This document shows, in pieces, positions 6,956 to 14,879 of a stretch of DNA of 32,599 bases. The number at the start of each line of letters is the position of its first letter. Within the stretch, counting starts at the first letter, position 1. The notes below the pieces were generated by a model. The model saw only the letters and a program-made list of their open reading frames with translations, made no database searches and was not told the DNA's origin. Both the position numbers and the translations under genes were made by a program. The DNA is from DATAXV01 sp036272915 (lineage in GTDB: Bacteria; Chloroflexota; Dormibacteria; Dormibacterales; Dormibacteraceae): contig DATAXV010000056.1 of NCBI GenBank assembly GCA_036272915.1, forward strand, positions 1 to 32,599, given 5' to 3'.

Positions 6956-8194
6956 ATGGCTCATCACCTCGTACGTTTCGTGTTCGTGGTCGCATTCGCG
7001 CTTGGCGGAGCCGGGATCCTCTCCTCGACCGCGCTCGCCGACCCATCGGTGGCGGCGGTCACGCACCCCGTCCAGATCCACCCGATCACGCCCGTCGCCG
7101 ACCGCGGCATCATCCTCCCCCTGCGCACGCAGGGAGCCCAGATCGTCGACCGCACCGGCCGGCCGGTGCGCATCGACGCGGTCAGCTGGTCCGGCGCCGA
7201 GTCGACCGACTTCGTCGTCGGCGGCCTCCAGGCCCAGCCCCTCTCCTCGATCGTGGGGCAGATCCGGGACATGGGCTTCAACGCGGTCCGGCTCCAGTGG
7301 TCGAACCAGCTCTTCGAGAGCGACCCGATCGTCCCCAGCTACGCCGTCTCGGCCAACCCCGAGTTCGAGGGCTGGCACGCCATGCAGGTCTTCGACCGGG
7401 TCGTCTATGCCCTGACCGGGCAGGGGATCATGGTCATCCTCGACAACCACAACAGCAACGCCGAGTGGTGCTGTGGCGGCGGCGACGGCAACATGCTCTG
7501 GTACAACGCCGAGTACCCGGAGTCGAGCTGGATCAACGACTGGAAGGCGATGGCCCTGCGCTACAGCGACGATCCTCTGGTGGTCGGCGCCGATCTCCGC
7601 AACGAGCCGCGCAGCCCCGCCACCTGGGGCGGCCCCGCCGGCACCGACTGGCAGGCGGCCGCCGAGCGCGGCGGCGACGCCGTCCTCTCCGTCAACCCCC
7701 GGCTGCTGGTCCTTGTCGAGGGCGTCAGCTACGCCGGCGACCTCTCCGGCGTCCAGAGCCTGCCGGTCCAGCTCGCCGTGCCCGACCGCGTCGTCTACGA
7801 GGCCCACGACTACTCCTGGTACGAGAGCGGCTTCAGCGGCTACGACGAGTGGGTCCAGAGGATCTATCCGAAGTGGGGCTATCTGGTCTCCGGGCCCGAC
7901 CCGCAGCCGGTGCTGGTCGGCGAGTTCGGGACCTGCGACACCGCGCCGGCCTGCGTCTCCAGCACCTCGCCCTCCGACAGCGGCTACTGGTTCCAGTACC
8001 TGACCGCCTTCCTCGCCCAGCACCAGCAGGTCGGCTGGTCCTACTGGGCGGTCAACGGCACCGAGTCGACCGGGAACGGCCGCACCTGGGGTGCGCCCGA
8101 GACCTACGGCATCCTCAACCCGCGGTGGGACGCGCCGGCCAGCCCCGAACTGCTGCAGCGGCTGCAGCAGATCCAGGGGCAGCCGTTCTTCTGA
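6956..8194 (+). CDS. Secreted glycoside hydrolase family 5 enzyme (cellulase-like)
   Basis: Extracellular beta-glycanase of 412 residues. A signal peptide is clear: VRF, a hydrophobic core (VFVVAFALGGAGILSS) and a likely cleavage after TALA (residue about 28). The GH5 TIM barrel follows: ILDNHNSNAEWCCGGGDGNM at strand 3, the acid/base Glu217 in ADLRNEP, His284 in YEAHDYS and the nucleophile Glu323 in LVGEFGT. Start ATG 6956 has GGGGAGGT 10 nt upstream; the GTG at 6926 would precede the signal peptide with charged residues. The substrate (cellulose, mannan or other beta-glucan) cannot be fixed. It stands alone, and a strong hairpin separates it from the convergent hydrolase gene. Confidence 0.93.
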   Translation: MAHHLVRFVFVVAFALGGAGILSSTALADPSVAAVTHPVQIHPITPVADRGIILPLRTQGAQIVDRTGRPVRIDAVSWSGAESTDFVVGGLQAQPLSSIVGQIRDMGFNAVRLQWSNQLFESDPIVPSYAVSANPEFEGWHAMQVFDRVVYALTGQGIMVILDNHNSNAEWCCGGGDGNMLWYNAEYPESSWINDWKAMALRYSDDPLVVGADLRNEPRSPATWGGPAGTDWQAAAERGGDAVLSVNPRLLVLVEGVSYAGDLSGVQSLPVQLAVPDRVVYEAHDYSWYESGFSGYDEWVQRIYPKWGYLVSGPDPQPVLVGEFGTCDTAPACVSSTSPSDSGYWFQYLTAFLAQHQQVGWSYWAVNGTESTGNGRTWGAPETYGILNPRWDAPASPELLQRLQQIQGQPFF

Positions 8195-8201
8195 TCCCGG
8201 C

Positions 8202-8230
8202 CGCGGGGGTGAGGGCCGTCCTCCCCCGCG
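8202..8230. terminator. Bidirectional hairpin terminator
   Basis: CGCGGGGG (8202-8209) pairs with CCCCCGCG (8223-8230), an 8-bp GC stem with a 13-nt loop, exactly between the convergent stops of the GH5 gene (8194) and the serine hydrolase gene (8232). There is no T-run. Confidence 0.55.
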
Positions 8231-8231
8231 A

Positions 8232-9086
8232 TCAGGCCCGGGCCACGTGGTCGTGCACCGCCCGGGCGACGTGGGCGAGGCAGATGTGGCCCTCGTTGTC
8301 AGGCGTCCAGCTGAGGTCGGTGCCGCCCCGGCTGAGCAGGGCGACGACGTAGCTGAGGCCCTGGCCCTCGACGAAGGCGACGTCGTGGCGGAGATGGTTG
8401 ATCGACCCGCTCTTGGAGGCGACCTTCCAGGGATCCCGCTCCTTCTCGTCGTCGGCGTCGGTGGTGGGCAGGTAGCGGCCGACGATGGTGTTGTACTGCT
8501 CCCGGCGCAGGATCTTCAGCATCTGCGTGGAGGCGGAGGCGCTGACCGCCCGGCCGCGGGCGATCTGGGTCATGAGCACGCCCAGGTCGCGGGGCGTGGT
8601 CTGGGAGCGCAGACCCCTGCCCTTGAAGAGCTTGCCGCCGAGCTGCGTGTCGCCGAACCCGGCCTGGTGGGTCTGGCTGTTGATGGTCCTGGTGTTGAGC
8701 CGGCCGATGAGAAGGTTGGTGGCGGTGTTGTCGCTGACCGTGATCATCAGCGTCGCCGCGTCGTGCAGGGAGAGGGGGAGGGGTGGGGTCAGATCGCGGA
8801 TCACGCCGGAGCCGGCGACGATGTCGGCCTTCTCCATGACCACCCGGTCGCGGAGGCGGGCGGTCCCCTCCTCGACCCGGCGGAACAGCTCGCGGAGGAT
8901 GAAGAGCTTGATCGTCGAGGCCGGGTAGAAGGACTCCTCGGCGCGGAAGCCGTAGGTCTCGCCGCGCCGGAGGTCGTGGGCCCAGACCGCGATCTCGCCG
9001 CTGAAGGCATCGTCGAGCCGGTGGACCTCGGCGGCCAGCGGCTCGGGAAGCGGCGGTGTCGGCGTCCGGGTGTCGGGTATCACCAT
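8232..9086 (-). CDS. Class A beta-lactamase-fold serine hydrolase
   Basis: Penicillin-binding-fold hydrolase of 284 residues with the three active-site motifs in order: S57-T-I-K60, S118-D-N120 and K225-S-G227. The omega-loop Glu of true class A beta-lactamases (ExxLN) is not visible, and there is no signal peptide, so a cytoplasmic peptidase or amidase role is more likely than antibiotic resistance. ATG 9086 follows the stop of the DppC remnant by 2 nt and has AGGAG 6 nt upstream inside that gene, indicating coupled translation in one operon with the peptide-transporter remains and the second hydrolase (10331-11389). Confidence 0.85.
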   Translation of the reverse strand: MVIPDTRTPTPPLPEPLAAEVHRLDDAFSGEIAVWAHDLRRGETYGFRAEESFYPASTIKLFILRELFRRVEEGTARLRDRVVMEKADIVAGSGVIRDLTPPLPLSLHDAATLMITVSDNTATNLLIGRLNTRTINSQTHQAGFGDTQLGGKLFKGRGLRSQTTPRDLGVLMTQIARGRAVSASASTQMLKILRREQYNTIVGRYLPTTDADDEKERDPWKVASKSGSINHLRHDVAFVEGQGLSYVVALLSRGGTDLSWTPDNEGHICLAHVARAVHDHVARA

Positions 9087-9088
9087 CG

Positions 9089-9675
9089 TCAGCTCCTGCT
9101 CCTTGATCCGTGCGGGTCGATGGCGTCGCGCAGCGCGTCGCCGACGAAGTTGATCGCCACCACGGCCAGGGTGATGGTCAGGCCCGGCGCCATCACCATC
9201 AGAGGAGCAGTGGTGAAGTACTCCTGGGCGCCCGTCATCAGGTTCCCCCACGTCGGCGTCGCCGGGGGGACGCCGAAGCCGAGGAAATCGAGCGCCGCCT
9301 CCGTGAGCATGGCACCGGCGATGCCCAGCGTGGCGGCGACGATCACGGGGGCGATGGCGTTGGGCAGGAGGTGCCGCACGATGATCCGGGCGCTGGAGGC
9401 GCCGGCGGCGCGGACCGCGGTGATGAAGTCCTGCTCGCCCAGGCTCAGGATCTGGCCTCTGACCAGCCGCGCCATTGCCATCCAGCTGAAGCCGCCGATG
9501 TGGAGGATCACGGTGGTCAGCGAGTTGGGCCGGTAGGAGGCGAGGATGAGCAGGACGAAGAGCGCGGGAAGGAGAGGAAGAAGTCGACGACCCGCATCAG
9601 CACGATGTCGAGCATGCCGCCGAAGAAGCCGGAGATGGCGCCGTAGGAGATGCCGATGGCGGCGGCCCTGGGCCC
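9089..9675 (-). pseudogene. Peptide ABC transporter permease DppC, truncated and frameshifted
   Basis: C-terminal part of a DppC/OppC inner-membrane permease. From 9511 down it is intact: ARLVRGQILSLGEQDFITAVRAAGAS (the EAA loop), RHLLPNAIAPVI, LDFLGFGVPPATPTWGNLM and the final AINFVGDALRDAIDP. Upstream, the frame switches at about 9572: GISYGAISGFFGGMLDIVLMRVVDFFLSFP is read in one frame and ALFVLLILASYRPNSLTTVI in another, as if one C were missing from TTCCCGCG. The first ~100 residues of a normal permease (N-terminal membrane helix and periplasmic loop) are absent; the frame instead runs into the remains of a substrate-binding protein. Genuine decay or assembly errors are both possible. 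Confidence 0.75.
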
Positions 9676-10344
9676 AGCTGCAGATGAGGGCCGCGTCCTT
9701 GCCGTTCCACTGCGGCCCGCTCTGGCCGGCTGAAGCCGGCGTGCCGCAGGTTGTTGGCGTCCTTCTCCGGCGTGCCGGGGCAGGACCGGGCCGCCGCCCT
9801 GGTGGGCGACGCCGGCGACGCCGAGCAGGAGCGGCGCGAACGGCTGCTTGAGGCGGAGGTTGATGGTCCTGTCGTCGGGGGTCTCGACGGAGTCGACGTT
9901 GCTCCAGCCCTCGGCCCCTCCTTGACGTAGAGCTCCCAGGTGAAGCGCCGGTCGTCGGAGGTGAGCGGCTGCCCGTCGTCCCACTTGAAGCTGGGGCGGA
10001 GGGTGAAGCTGTGGCCGAGCCCCCCGTCGGAGACGGTGTAGCTCTGGGCCAGGTTGGGGACGAGGCCGCGGCCGTCCTTGGTGAGCTCGAGCAGCCCGGG
10101 GAAGATCACCGACATGACCTCGCTCTCGACGGCGAGGGTCGAGACCACCGGGCTCAGGACCTCGGGTTCGGTGCCCAGGGCGAAGATGGCGGCGTCGGTG
10201 GGCGTGCCCGGCCCGCAGGCCTCGAGCAGGGCGCCGAGCGCGCGGGCCGCGGAGGACGGCGGCGCTGCCCAGCCCGGCGCCGCGCAGGAGCTGGCGGCGG
10301 GAGAGCTGGGGCTGACGCGGCCCGATCGGCTCAAGCTTCGACAT
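9676..10344 (-). pseudogene. Family 5 peptide-binding protein of an ABC transporter, truncated, several frameshifts
   Basis: N-terminal third of a DppA/OppA-type solute-binding protein. It begins at ATG 10344 with a Tat-like signal (LSRRQLLRGAGLGSAA), then must shift frame near 10250 to read the lipobox-like GALLEACGPG and typical SBP sequence (FALGTEPEVLSPVVSTL, VIFPGLLELTKDGRGLVPNLAQ, TLRPSFKWDDGQPLTSDD). It shifts again near 9925 (SVETPDDRTINLRLKQPFAPLL) and near 9765 (EKDANNLRHAGFSRPE). The remaining ~350 residues, any DppB gene and the start of DppC are missing. ATG 10344 overlaps the end of the upstream hydrolase gene by 14 nt, so this was the second gene of the operon. Confidence 0.72.
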
Positions 10345-11389
10345 CCGGATTCTCCCTGAACGGCAGACGGCGTGCGATGGCGGCGTGAAAGGCGCGGCGG
10401 ACGGCCGCCGCCCCCTCCGGTCGCCGGCGGGGGTGGGTGGCGTTGGTCAGCAGCACGGCGGCGACGCCGGCCGACCGGCTCATCACCAGCGAGGTGCCGG
10501 TGAACCCGGTGTGGCCGAAGGCGTCCTCGGGCCATCCCGCCAGCTGCTCCCAGGGATGGAGGCGCCAGCCCAGGCCCCGCTCCTCGGGCGGGTCCGACGC
10601 CTGGGGGCGGAGCATCTCCCCGATGGCGGCCTCGGGCAGCGCCGGGTGGGCGCCGGGCCGGAGCATGGCGGCGCTGTAGCGGGCCAGATCGTCGAGCGTC
10701 GAGAAGAGCCCGGCGTGGCCGGTGACGCCGCCCAGCGCCCGGCAGTTCTCGTCGTGGACCTCGCCCCAGATCTCACTGGCGGCGAGCCGGTCCCTGATCG
10801 ACTCGGGCGGCAGGTACAGGGTCCGGGCCATGCCCAGCGGGCGGAAGAGCCGCTCCGCGGCCAGCTCGTCCAGTGGCCGTCCGGCGCAGGACTCGATCGC
10901 CCAGCCGAGAAGGATGTAGTTGAGGTCGCTGTAGACGATCCGGGTCTGGTCGCCGGGTGGGGCGGCGAAGACGGCGTCCCGCATGCCGGCGCGGGTCGAG
11001 GCCAGCTGCCAGAGCGGGAGGTGGGGGACCAGGCCCGAGGTGTGGGTGAGGCACTGGCGCAGCGTCACCGGATGGCCGTAGCCCTCGAGCCAGCGGCCGA
11101 GCCGGTCGTCCAGGGACCAGCGGCCCTCGGCGGCGAGCAGCGAGGCCAGCGGCGCCGTCACCACCTGCTTGGTCAGCGAGGCGAGGTCGAAGACGGTGTC
11201 GCGGGCGACCGGGATTCGGGGCGAGAGCACGGCCGCGCCGCCCCAGGCGGCGGCGACGTCGCCGTCCGCGTCTACGAGGGCGGCCGCGGCCCCCGGTGCG
11301 AAGCCCGTCCCGAGCTCCCGCTCCACGGCCTCGAACGCCGCCTCGGCCACTGGCCGAAGGGCGGGCGGGGCATCGTTTTCCAGTTCCAT
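10331..11389 (-). CDS. Class C beta-lactamase-fold hydrolase (AmiE/YbbE-like)
   Basis: Serine hydrolase of 352 residues with S71-L-T-K74, Y153-S-D155 and H293-T-G295, the class C/esterase-type triad of motifs. The block EIWGEVHDENCRALGGVTGHAGLFS (about residues 206-230) is characteristic of the subgroup that contains Bacillus YbbE/AmiE, a muropeptide amidase. There is no signal peptide. ATG 11389 has GGAGG 7 nt upstream; GTG 11395 is the alternative. First gene of a minus-strand operon with a peptide transporter (now broken) and a class A-like hydrolase, which suggests uptake and trimming of cell-wall peptides or other D-amino-acid peptides (inference). Confidence 0.87.
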   Translation of the reverse strand: MELENDAPPALRPVAEAAFEAVERELGTGFAPGAAAALVDADGDVAAAWGGAAVLSPRIPVARDTVFDLASLTKQVVTAPLASLLAAEGRWSLDDRLGRWLEGYGHPVTLRQCLTHTSGLVPHLPLWQLASTRAGMRDAVFAAPPGDQTRIVYSDLNYILLGWAIESCAGRPLDELAAERLFRPLGMARTLYLPPESIRDRLAASEIWGEVHDENCRALGGVTGHAGLFSTLDDLARYSAAMLRPGAHPALPEAAIGEMLRPQASDPPEERGLGWRLHPWEQLAGWPEDAFGHTGFTGTSLVMSRSAGVAAVLLTNATHPRRRPEGAAAVRRAFHAAIARRLPFRENPDVEA

Positions 11390-11431
11390 GCGCACGCCTC
11401 CGCTCCCTCATCGATCGATCGCATCCGGAAG

Positions 11432-11444
11432 ATATAAGGTTATA
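11432..11444 (-). promoter_or_regulatory. AT-rich promoter candidate of the hydrolase/transporter operon
   Basis: An AT island in very GC-rich surroundings. Read on the minus strand it contains TATAAC (11444-11439) and TTATAT (11437-11432), both -10-like, about 45-50 nt ahead of ATG 11389. No good -35 is visible. Confidence 0.4.
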
Positions 11445-11474
11445 CGGACTGAGATGCCGGGCCCGCGGCGCGGC

Positions 11475-12191
11475 TCAGCCCAGCAGCGGAGGGATCTCTC
11501 GCAGCGAGGTGACCATGGCGTCGGCCCGGGTTCGTGCCGGCACCGGGTCGTCGATGGCGACCAGGATCGTGCCCAGGCCGAGGGTCGAGGCGGGCACGAT
11601 GTCGCTCCGCTCCGAGTTGCCGATCATGACCGTCTCCGAGGGCTCGGTCCCGGCCACCCCGAGCGCGGCGCGGAAGATGGCGGGCAGCGGCTTGCGCAGG
11701 CCGACGTCGACGCTGGTGACGATGCCGTCCAGCGCGCCGGCCACCCCGGCCGCCTCGAACTCCTCCCGGTAGACGGTCTCGTCGCGGAAGTCGACGTTGC
11801 TGAGCAGGACCGTGCGCAGGCCCCGCCGCCGGCTCTCGCTGAGCAGCTCGGCGGCGCCCTCGTAGAGCCGGACCCGGCCCACCGCGGAGAGGGCCAGCGC
11901 CCGCCGCAGCCGGATCACCAGGCCTGTCTCGGGCTCGATGCCGTGGGCGCGCAGCCAGCCGGCGATGAGCGGGTCCGTGGTCTGGCTGAGCCGGCCCTCG
12001 GCGTCGCCGCTGACCTGCGAGGCGTACGCGACCAGGGAGGCGGCCTCCTCCCGGTGGAGGGGCAGCTCGGCGGCGACCCTCGCCGCGCGGTCCTCCTCGT
12101 CGCCGGGAAGGAGGGCCATCCGGTTGGGCCTGAGCGTCCCGCCGACGTCGATGAGAAGGCCGCGGACGGTGTGGCCGTTGAAGGTGTTCAC
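11475..12191 (-). CDS. HAD-superfamily hydrolase
   Basis: Haloacid-dehalogenase-fold protein of 238 residues. Motif I is LLIDVGGTL (the Asp nucleophile is present; the +2 Asp of phosphatases is Gly, a variant also seen in other HAD proteins), motif II VLLSNVD, motif III Lys in GLRKPLPAIF, motif IV MIGNSERSDIVPA. A helical cap lies between motifs I and II. Substrate unknown. The start is GTG 12191; no strong ribosome binding site is visible and no ATG alternative exists in frame nearby. It stands 86 nt upstream of the hydrolase operon on the same strand. Confidence 0.87.
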   Translation of the reverse strand: MNTFNGHTVRGLLIDVGGTLRPNRMALLPGDEEDRAARVAAELPLHREEAASLVAYASQVSGDAEGRLSQTTDPLIAGWLRAHGIEPETGLVIRLRRALALSAVGRVRLYEGAAELLSESRRRGLRTVLLSNVDFRDETVYREEFEAAGVAGALDGIVTSVDVGLRKPLPAIFRAALGVAGTEPSETVMIGNSERSDIVPASTLGLGTILVAIDDPVPARTRADAMVTSLREIPPLLG

Positions 12192-12252
12192 GGCCCCATG
12201 GTGCCCGATGGGATGGGTGGGGAGGCGGCCCGCCGGCCGCCTCCTCGTCGGG

Positions 12253-12566
12253 TCAGCTCATCGGGTGGCTGCCGCGGTCGGGCCAGAAGAATGTCTCCGG
12301 GTCATAGACCGCCGGAGCCGGATGAACATCTCCCAGACCGTCTGCGCGCTGCATGAAGTCCTTTGTCGAGGGGCACCTTGCGGTAGAGCTGCTGCAGCTC
12401 TGGATCGGGGCTGCCCGCGTCAGGGGCGATGTTGCGCGGGCTGCGGTGCCGGGGGTCGACGTTCTGCTGCTGGTCGGCCTGGGCGGTGCCCTGCATCAGG
12501 AACCACGGACCCCGCAGGGGCGCCAAGGCGGGGCCGCGCCGATCTCGGTAATCGCCTTCCGGAGGC
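12253..12566 (-). pseudogene. Frameshifted remnant of an unidentified gene
   Basis: Directly after the TetR stop, the minus strand carries protein-like sequence split over three frames: KAITEIGAAPP, then LAPLRGPWFLMQGTAQADQQ through SPDPELQQLYRKVPLDK, then DFMQRADGLGDVHPAPAVYD and PETFFWPDRGSHPMS before TGA 12253-12255. Single-base shifts near 12530 and 12357 reconnect the pieces. The composition looks like a genuine C terminus, not random GC frame. I do not recognise the family. The N-terminal part is absent, replaced by the TetR gene. Confidence 0.4.
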
Positions 12567-13184
12567 TCAGCGCCCGAGGTGGGCGAGCATCGCCAGCATG
12601 TCGGCCAGGTCGGCCTCGAACTCGTCGGTCCAGGAGACCGGGGAGTCGAGTTCGGCGGCGAGGCGCCGGTGGGCGGGGATCTCCTCGTCGGCCAGCTGAC
12701 CGCGCCGGGCGGCCGGTGCCAGGCGGCCGGCGGAGAAGCGGCCACTCACCTCGGAGAGGGCGTAGCCGAGGACGAAGGTGGACATCAGGCGCTCGGCCCT
12801 GAGCACCTCGGCGTCGGGGACGCCGGCCTCGAGCAGGGCTTGGAAGATGTACTCGACGACGGCGATGGTGCGGGGCGAGACCGCGGGCCGGGTGAAGATG
12901 AGCGAGAAGTAGCCGGGATGGGCCCGGGCGACCGCGCGAAGTGAGCGGGCCAGACCGGAGAGGCGCTCCCGCCAGTCACCCGAGGCGGGGAGAGGGACCT
13001 CGGCCAGCAGCCGGCCGAGAAGACTGTCGAGCAGCTCCTCGCGCGTCCCCACATGCGGATAGAGGGCCATCGGCGTCAACCCCAGCCGCCGGGCCAGACC
13101 GCGCATGGTCAGCCCGTCGAGGCCCTCCTCGTCGGCCAGGGCCATCGCCTCGTCGAGGATCTGAGCTCGGCGGTCGGAGGCCAT
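12567..13184 (-). CDS. TetR-family transcriptional regulator
   Basis: Repressor of 205 residues. The N-terminal HTH (about residues 6-50) reads ILDEAMALADEEGLDGLTMR then LARRLGLTPMALYPHVGTREELL, followed by a TetR C-terminal ligand domain. It is divergent from an ABC-2 exporter with 47 nt between start codons, a classic arrangement for a drug- or lipid-responsive repressor. ATG 13184 has no Shine-Dalgarno; a -10-like TACGAT ends 6 nt before it, so the mRNA is probably leaderless and the operator overlaps the promoter. Confidence 0.92.
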   Translation of the reverse strand: MASDRRAQILDEAMALADEEGLDGLTMRGLARRLGLTPMALYPHVGTREELLDSLLGRLLAEVPLPASGDWRERLSGLARSLRAVARAHPGYFSLIFTRPAVSPRTIAVVEYIFQALLEAGVPDAEVLRAERLMSTFVLGYALSEVSGRFSAGRLAPAARRGQLADEEIPAHRRLAAELDSPVSWTDEFEADLADMLAMLAHLGR

Positions 13185-13224
13185 CTATACATCGTATATC
13201 TCCGTGGCCTATACGGTGTATAGT
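13185..13224. promoter_or_regulatory. Double palindromic operator over two divergent leaderless promoters
   Basis: Two inverted repeats with the same design: TATAC-ATC-GTATA (13186-13198) and CTATAC-GGT-GTATAG (13209-13223, perfect 6-bp arms), centres 24 bp apart. The second overlaps TATAGT (13219-13224), a -10 box ending 7 nt before GTG 13232 of the ABC gene. The first overlaps the minus-strand TACGAT (13196-13191), ending 6 nt before ATG 13184 of the TetR gene. Repressor bound here would block both promoters. Confidence 0.75.
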
Positions 13225-13231
13225 CGGGGGC

Positions 13232-14122
13232 GTGCTGAAGGTTGAGGAACTCGTCAAGCGGTATCGAGGGGTGACCGCCCTGGCCGGGGTCGACCTCGCC
13301 GTCGGTCCCGGCGAGATCGCCGGCCTGATCGGCCACAACGGTGCCGGCAAGACCACCCTGGTCGAGATCGTGGCCGGGCTGACCCGCCCCGACTCGGGCC
13401 GGGTGCTGGTCGCCGGCTGGGACGTCCGCCGCCGGCCGGCTATGGCCCGGCGGGAGCTGGGCCTGGCGCCGCAGGAGATCGCGCTCTACCCGTCGGCGAC
13501 GGTGCGCCAGAACCTGCGCCTCTTCGGCGATCTCCACGGCGTCCACGGGCGAGCGCTCCGCAGCGCCGTCGAGGAGACGCTGGCCGACCTGCAGCTGGAG
13601 GAGGTCGCCGACCGCCCCGTCGCCCTGCTCTCCGGCGGCCAGCGCCGGCGCGCCCAGACGGCGTCGGCCCTCGTCCACCGCCCCCGCCTGCTGCTCCTCG
13701 ACGAGCCGACGGCCGGTGCCGACCCGGCCACCCGGGAGGCGCTGCTGGCCGTCGTCCGGGACCGCGCCCGGGAAGGCGCCGCCGTCCTCTACACGACCCA
13801 CTACCTGCCCGAGCTGGAGACGCTGGGGGCGACCCTGGCGGTGATGGCCGCGGGCCGGGTCGTCGCCCGCGGCGAGGCGGGGCCGATGCTGGCGGCGCTG
13901 CCGAGCGAGGTCCAGGCCCGGTTCGCCGGCCGGGTGCCGGGTCCGCTGGCGGGCTCGGGCTCAGTCGAGGGGGATCTGCTCCGGATCCGGACCGCCGACC
14001 CCGAGCGCGCCATCGCCTCGATCGTCGAGGGGCGCTGGCCGCTCCGCTCGCTGGAGGTGATGCGGCCGACGCTGGACGACCTCTACCACTCGCTGGCCGT
14101 GGAGGCGACCGATGCCGCCTGA
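13232..14122 (+). CDS. ABC exporter ATP-binding protein
   Basis: ATPase of 296 residues of the DrrA/NatA-like group that works with ABC-2 permeases at the inner membrane. Walker A is GHNGAGKTT (residues 34-42), the signature LSGGQRRR, Walker B LLLLDEPTAG, and the switch His is in YTTHY. An extra C-terminal region of about 80 residues is typical of the group. The GTG start at 13232 opens directly on the first strand (LKVEELVKRY) and matches a leaderless promoter; the frame is open further upstream but overlaps the TetR gene. It overlaps the permease gene by 11 nt. Substrate unknown. Confidence 0.94.
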   Translation: MLKVEELVKRYRGVTALAGVDLAVGPGEIAGLIGHNGAGKTTLVEIVAGLTRPDSGRVLVAGWDVRRRPAMARRELGLAPQEIALYPSATVRQNLRLFGDLHGVHGRALRSAVEETLADLQLEEVADRPVALLSGGQRRRAQTASALVHRPRLLLLDEPTAGADPATREALLAVVRDRAREGAAVLYTTHYLPELETLGATLAVMAAGRVVARGEAGPMLAALPSEVQARFAGRVPGPLAGSGSVEGDLLRIRTADPERAIASIVEGRWPLRSLEVMRPTLDDLYHSLAVEATDAA

Positions 14123-14879
14123 GGCCATTCGCCGGATCGGTGCGTTGCTCCGCCACAACCTGACCCTGGTCCTCCAGGAGCCGGCCCCGCTGATCGCGCG
14201 GATCGGCAGCCCGATGCTGCTCATGGTCGCGCTGGAACCGCTGTACCGCGCCGCCCTCGCCCATGAGGGCTCGGCGGCGGGCCGGAGCCAGGCGGCGACC
14301 GGGATGCTGGTCATGTTCTCCCTGCTGGCGACCTCGCTGGTCGGCTCGGCGGTCCTGACCGAACGGGTCTGGCGGACCTGGGACCGGCTCCGGGCGACGC
14401 CGGCACGGCCGGCCGAGCTGCTGGCCGGCAAGGCCTCGGCGGCGCTCGCCGTCCTCCTCGCGCAGCAGCTGGCCGTGATCACCTTCGCGCACCTCGCCCT
14501 CGGCCTCGAGGTGGAGCGACCGGCGCTGCTCGCCGCCGCCCTCCTGGTCTGGGCCATGGCTCTGCTCGGGTTGGGCGCCGCCATCGCCACCCTGGTCCGG
14601 AGCCTGGGTGAGTTCGGGGCCGCCACCGACCTGCTCAGCCTCGGCCTGAGCATGCTCGGCGGGGCGCTGGCCCCGATCGCGCTGATGCCGGGCTGGCTGC
14701 AGCGTGTGGCACCGATCTCTCCCGGCTACTGGGCGATGTCGGGCCTGGAGGCGGCGGAGCGTGGGGACGCCGAGGCGGCGATGCGGTCGATGCTGGTGTT
14801 GCTGGCGGTGGCCGTCCTGGCCGGCGGCGTCGCCTGCTGGCGGATGAGCCGGGGCTGGGAGCGCAGCCGCCTGCTCTAG
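14112..14879 (+). CDS. ABC-2 type exporter permease
   Basis: Membrane partner of the preceding ATPase, 255 residues with about six transmembrane segments. The central conserved stretch TERVWRTWDRLRATPARPAELLAGK (about residues 78-102) is the cytoplasmic coupling region of ABC-2 permeases, and the PGWLQRVAPISPGYWAMSGL segment near residue 200 is typical of the last periplasmic loop. It begins inside the ATPase gene (11-nt overlap, translational coupling). It converges on the MarR gene with stop codons overlapping (TAG at 14877-14879 against the minus-strand stop at 14876-14878). Confidence 0.92.
   Translation: MPPEAIRRIGALLRHNLTLVLQEPAPLIARIGSPMLLMVALEPLYRAALAHEGSAAGRSQAATGMLVMFSLLATSLVGSAVLTERVWRTWDRLRATPARPAELLAGKASAALAVLLAQQLAVITFAHLALGLEVERPALLAAALLVWAMALLGLGAAIATLVRSLGEFGAATDLLSLGLSMLGGALAPIALMPGWLQRVAPISPGYWAMSGLEAAERGDAEAAMRSMLVLLAVAVLAGGVACWRMSRGWERSRLL

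Noticed and set aside
6431..8023. 530-codon minus-strand frame over the GH5 gene
   Set aside because: Overlaps a gene with intact signal peptide and catalytic residues; composition typical of a GC shadow.
8232..9086. Antibiotic-resistance beta-lactamase
   Set aside because: SxxK, SDN and KSG are present, but the omega-loop Glu and a signal peptide are not; the operon context is peptide transport.
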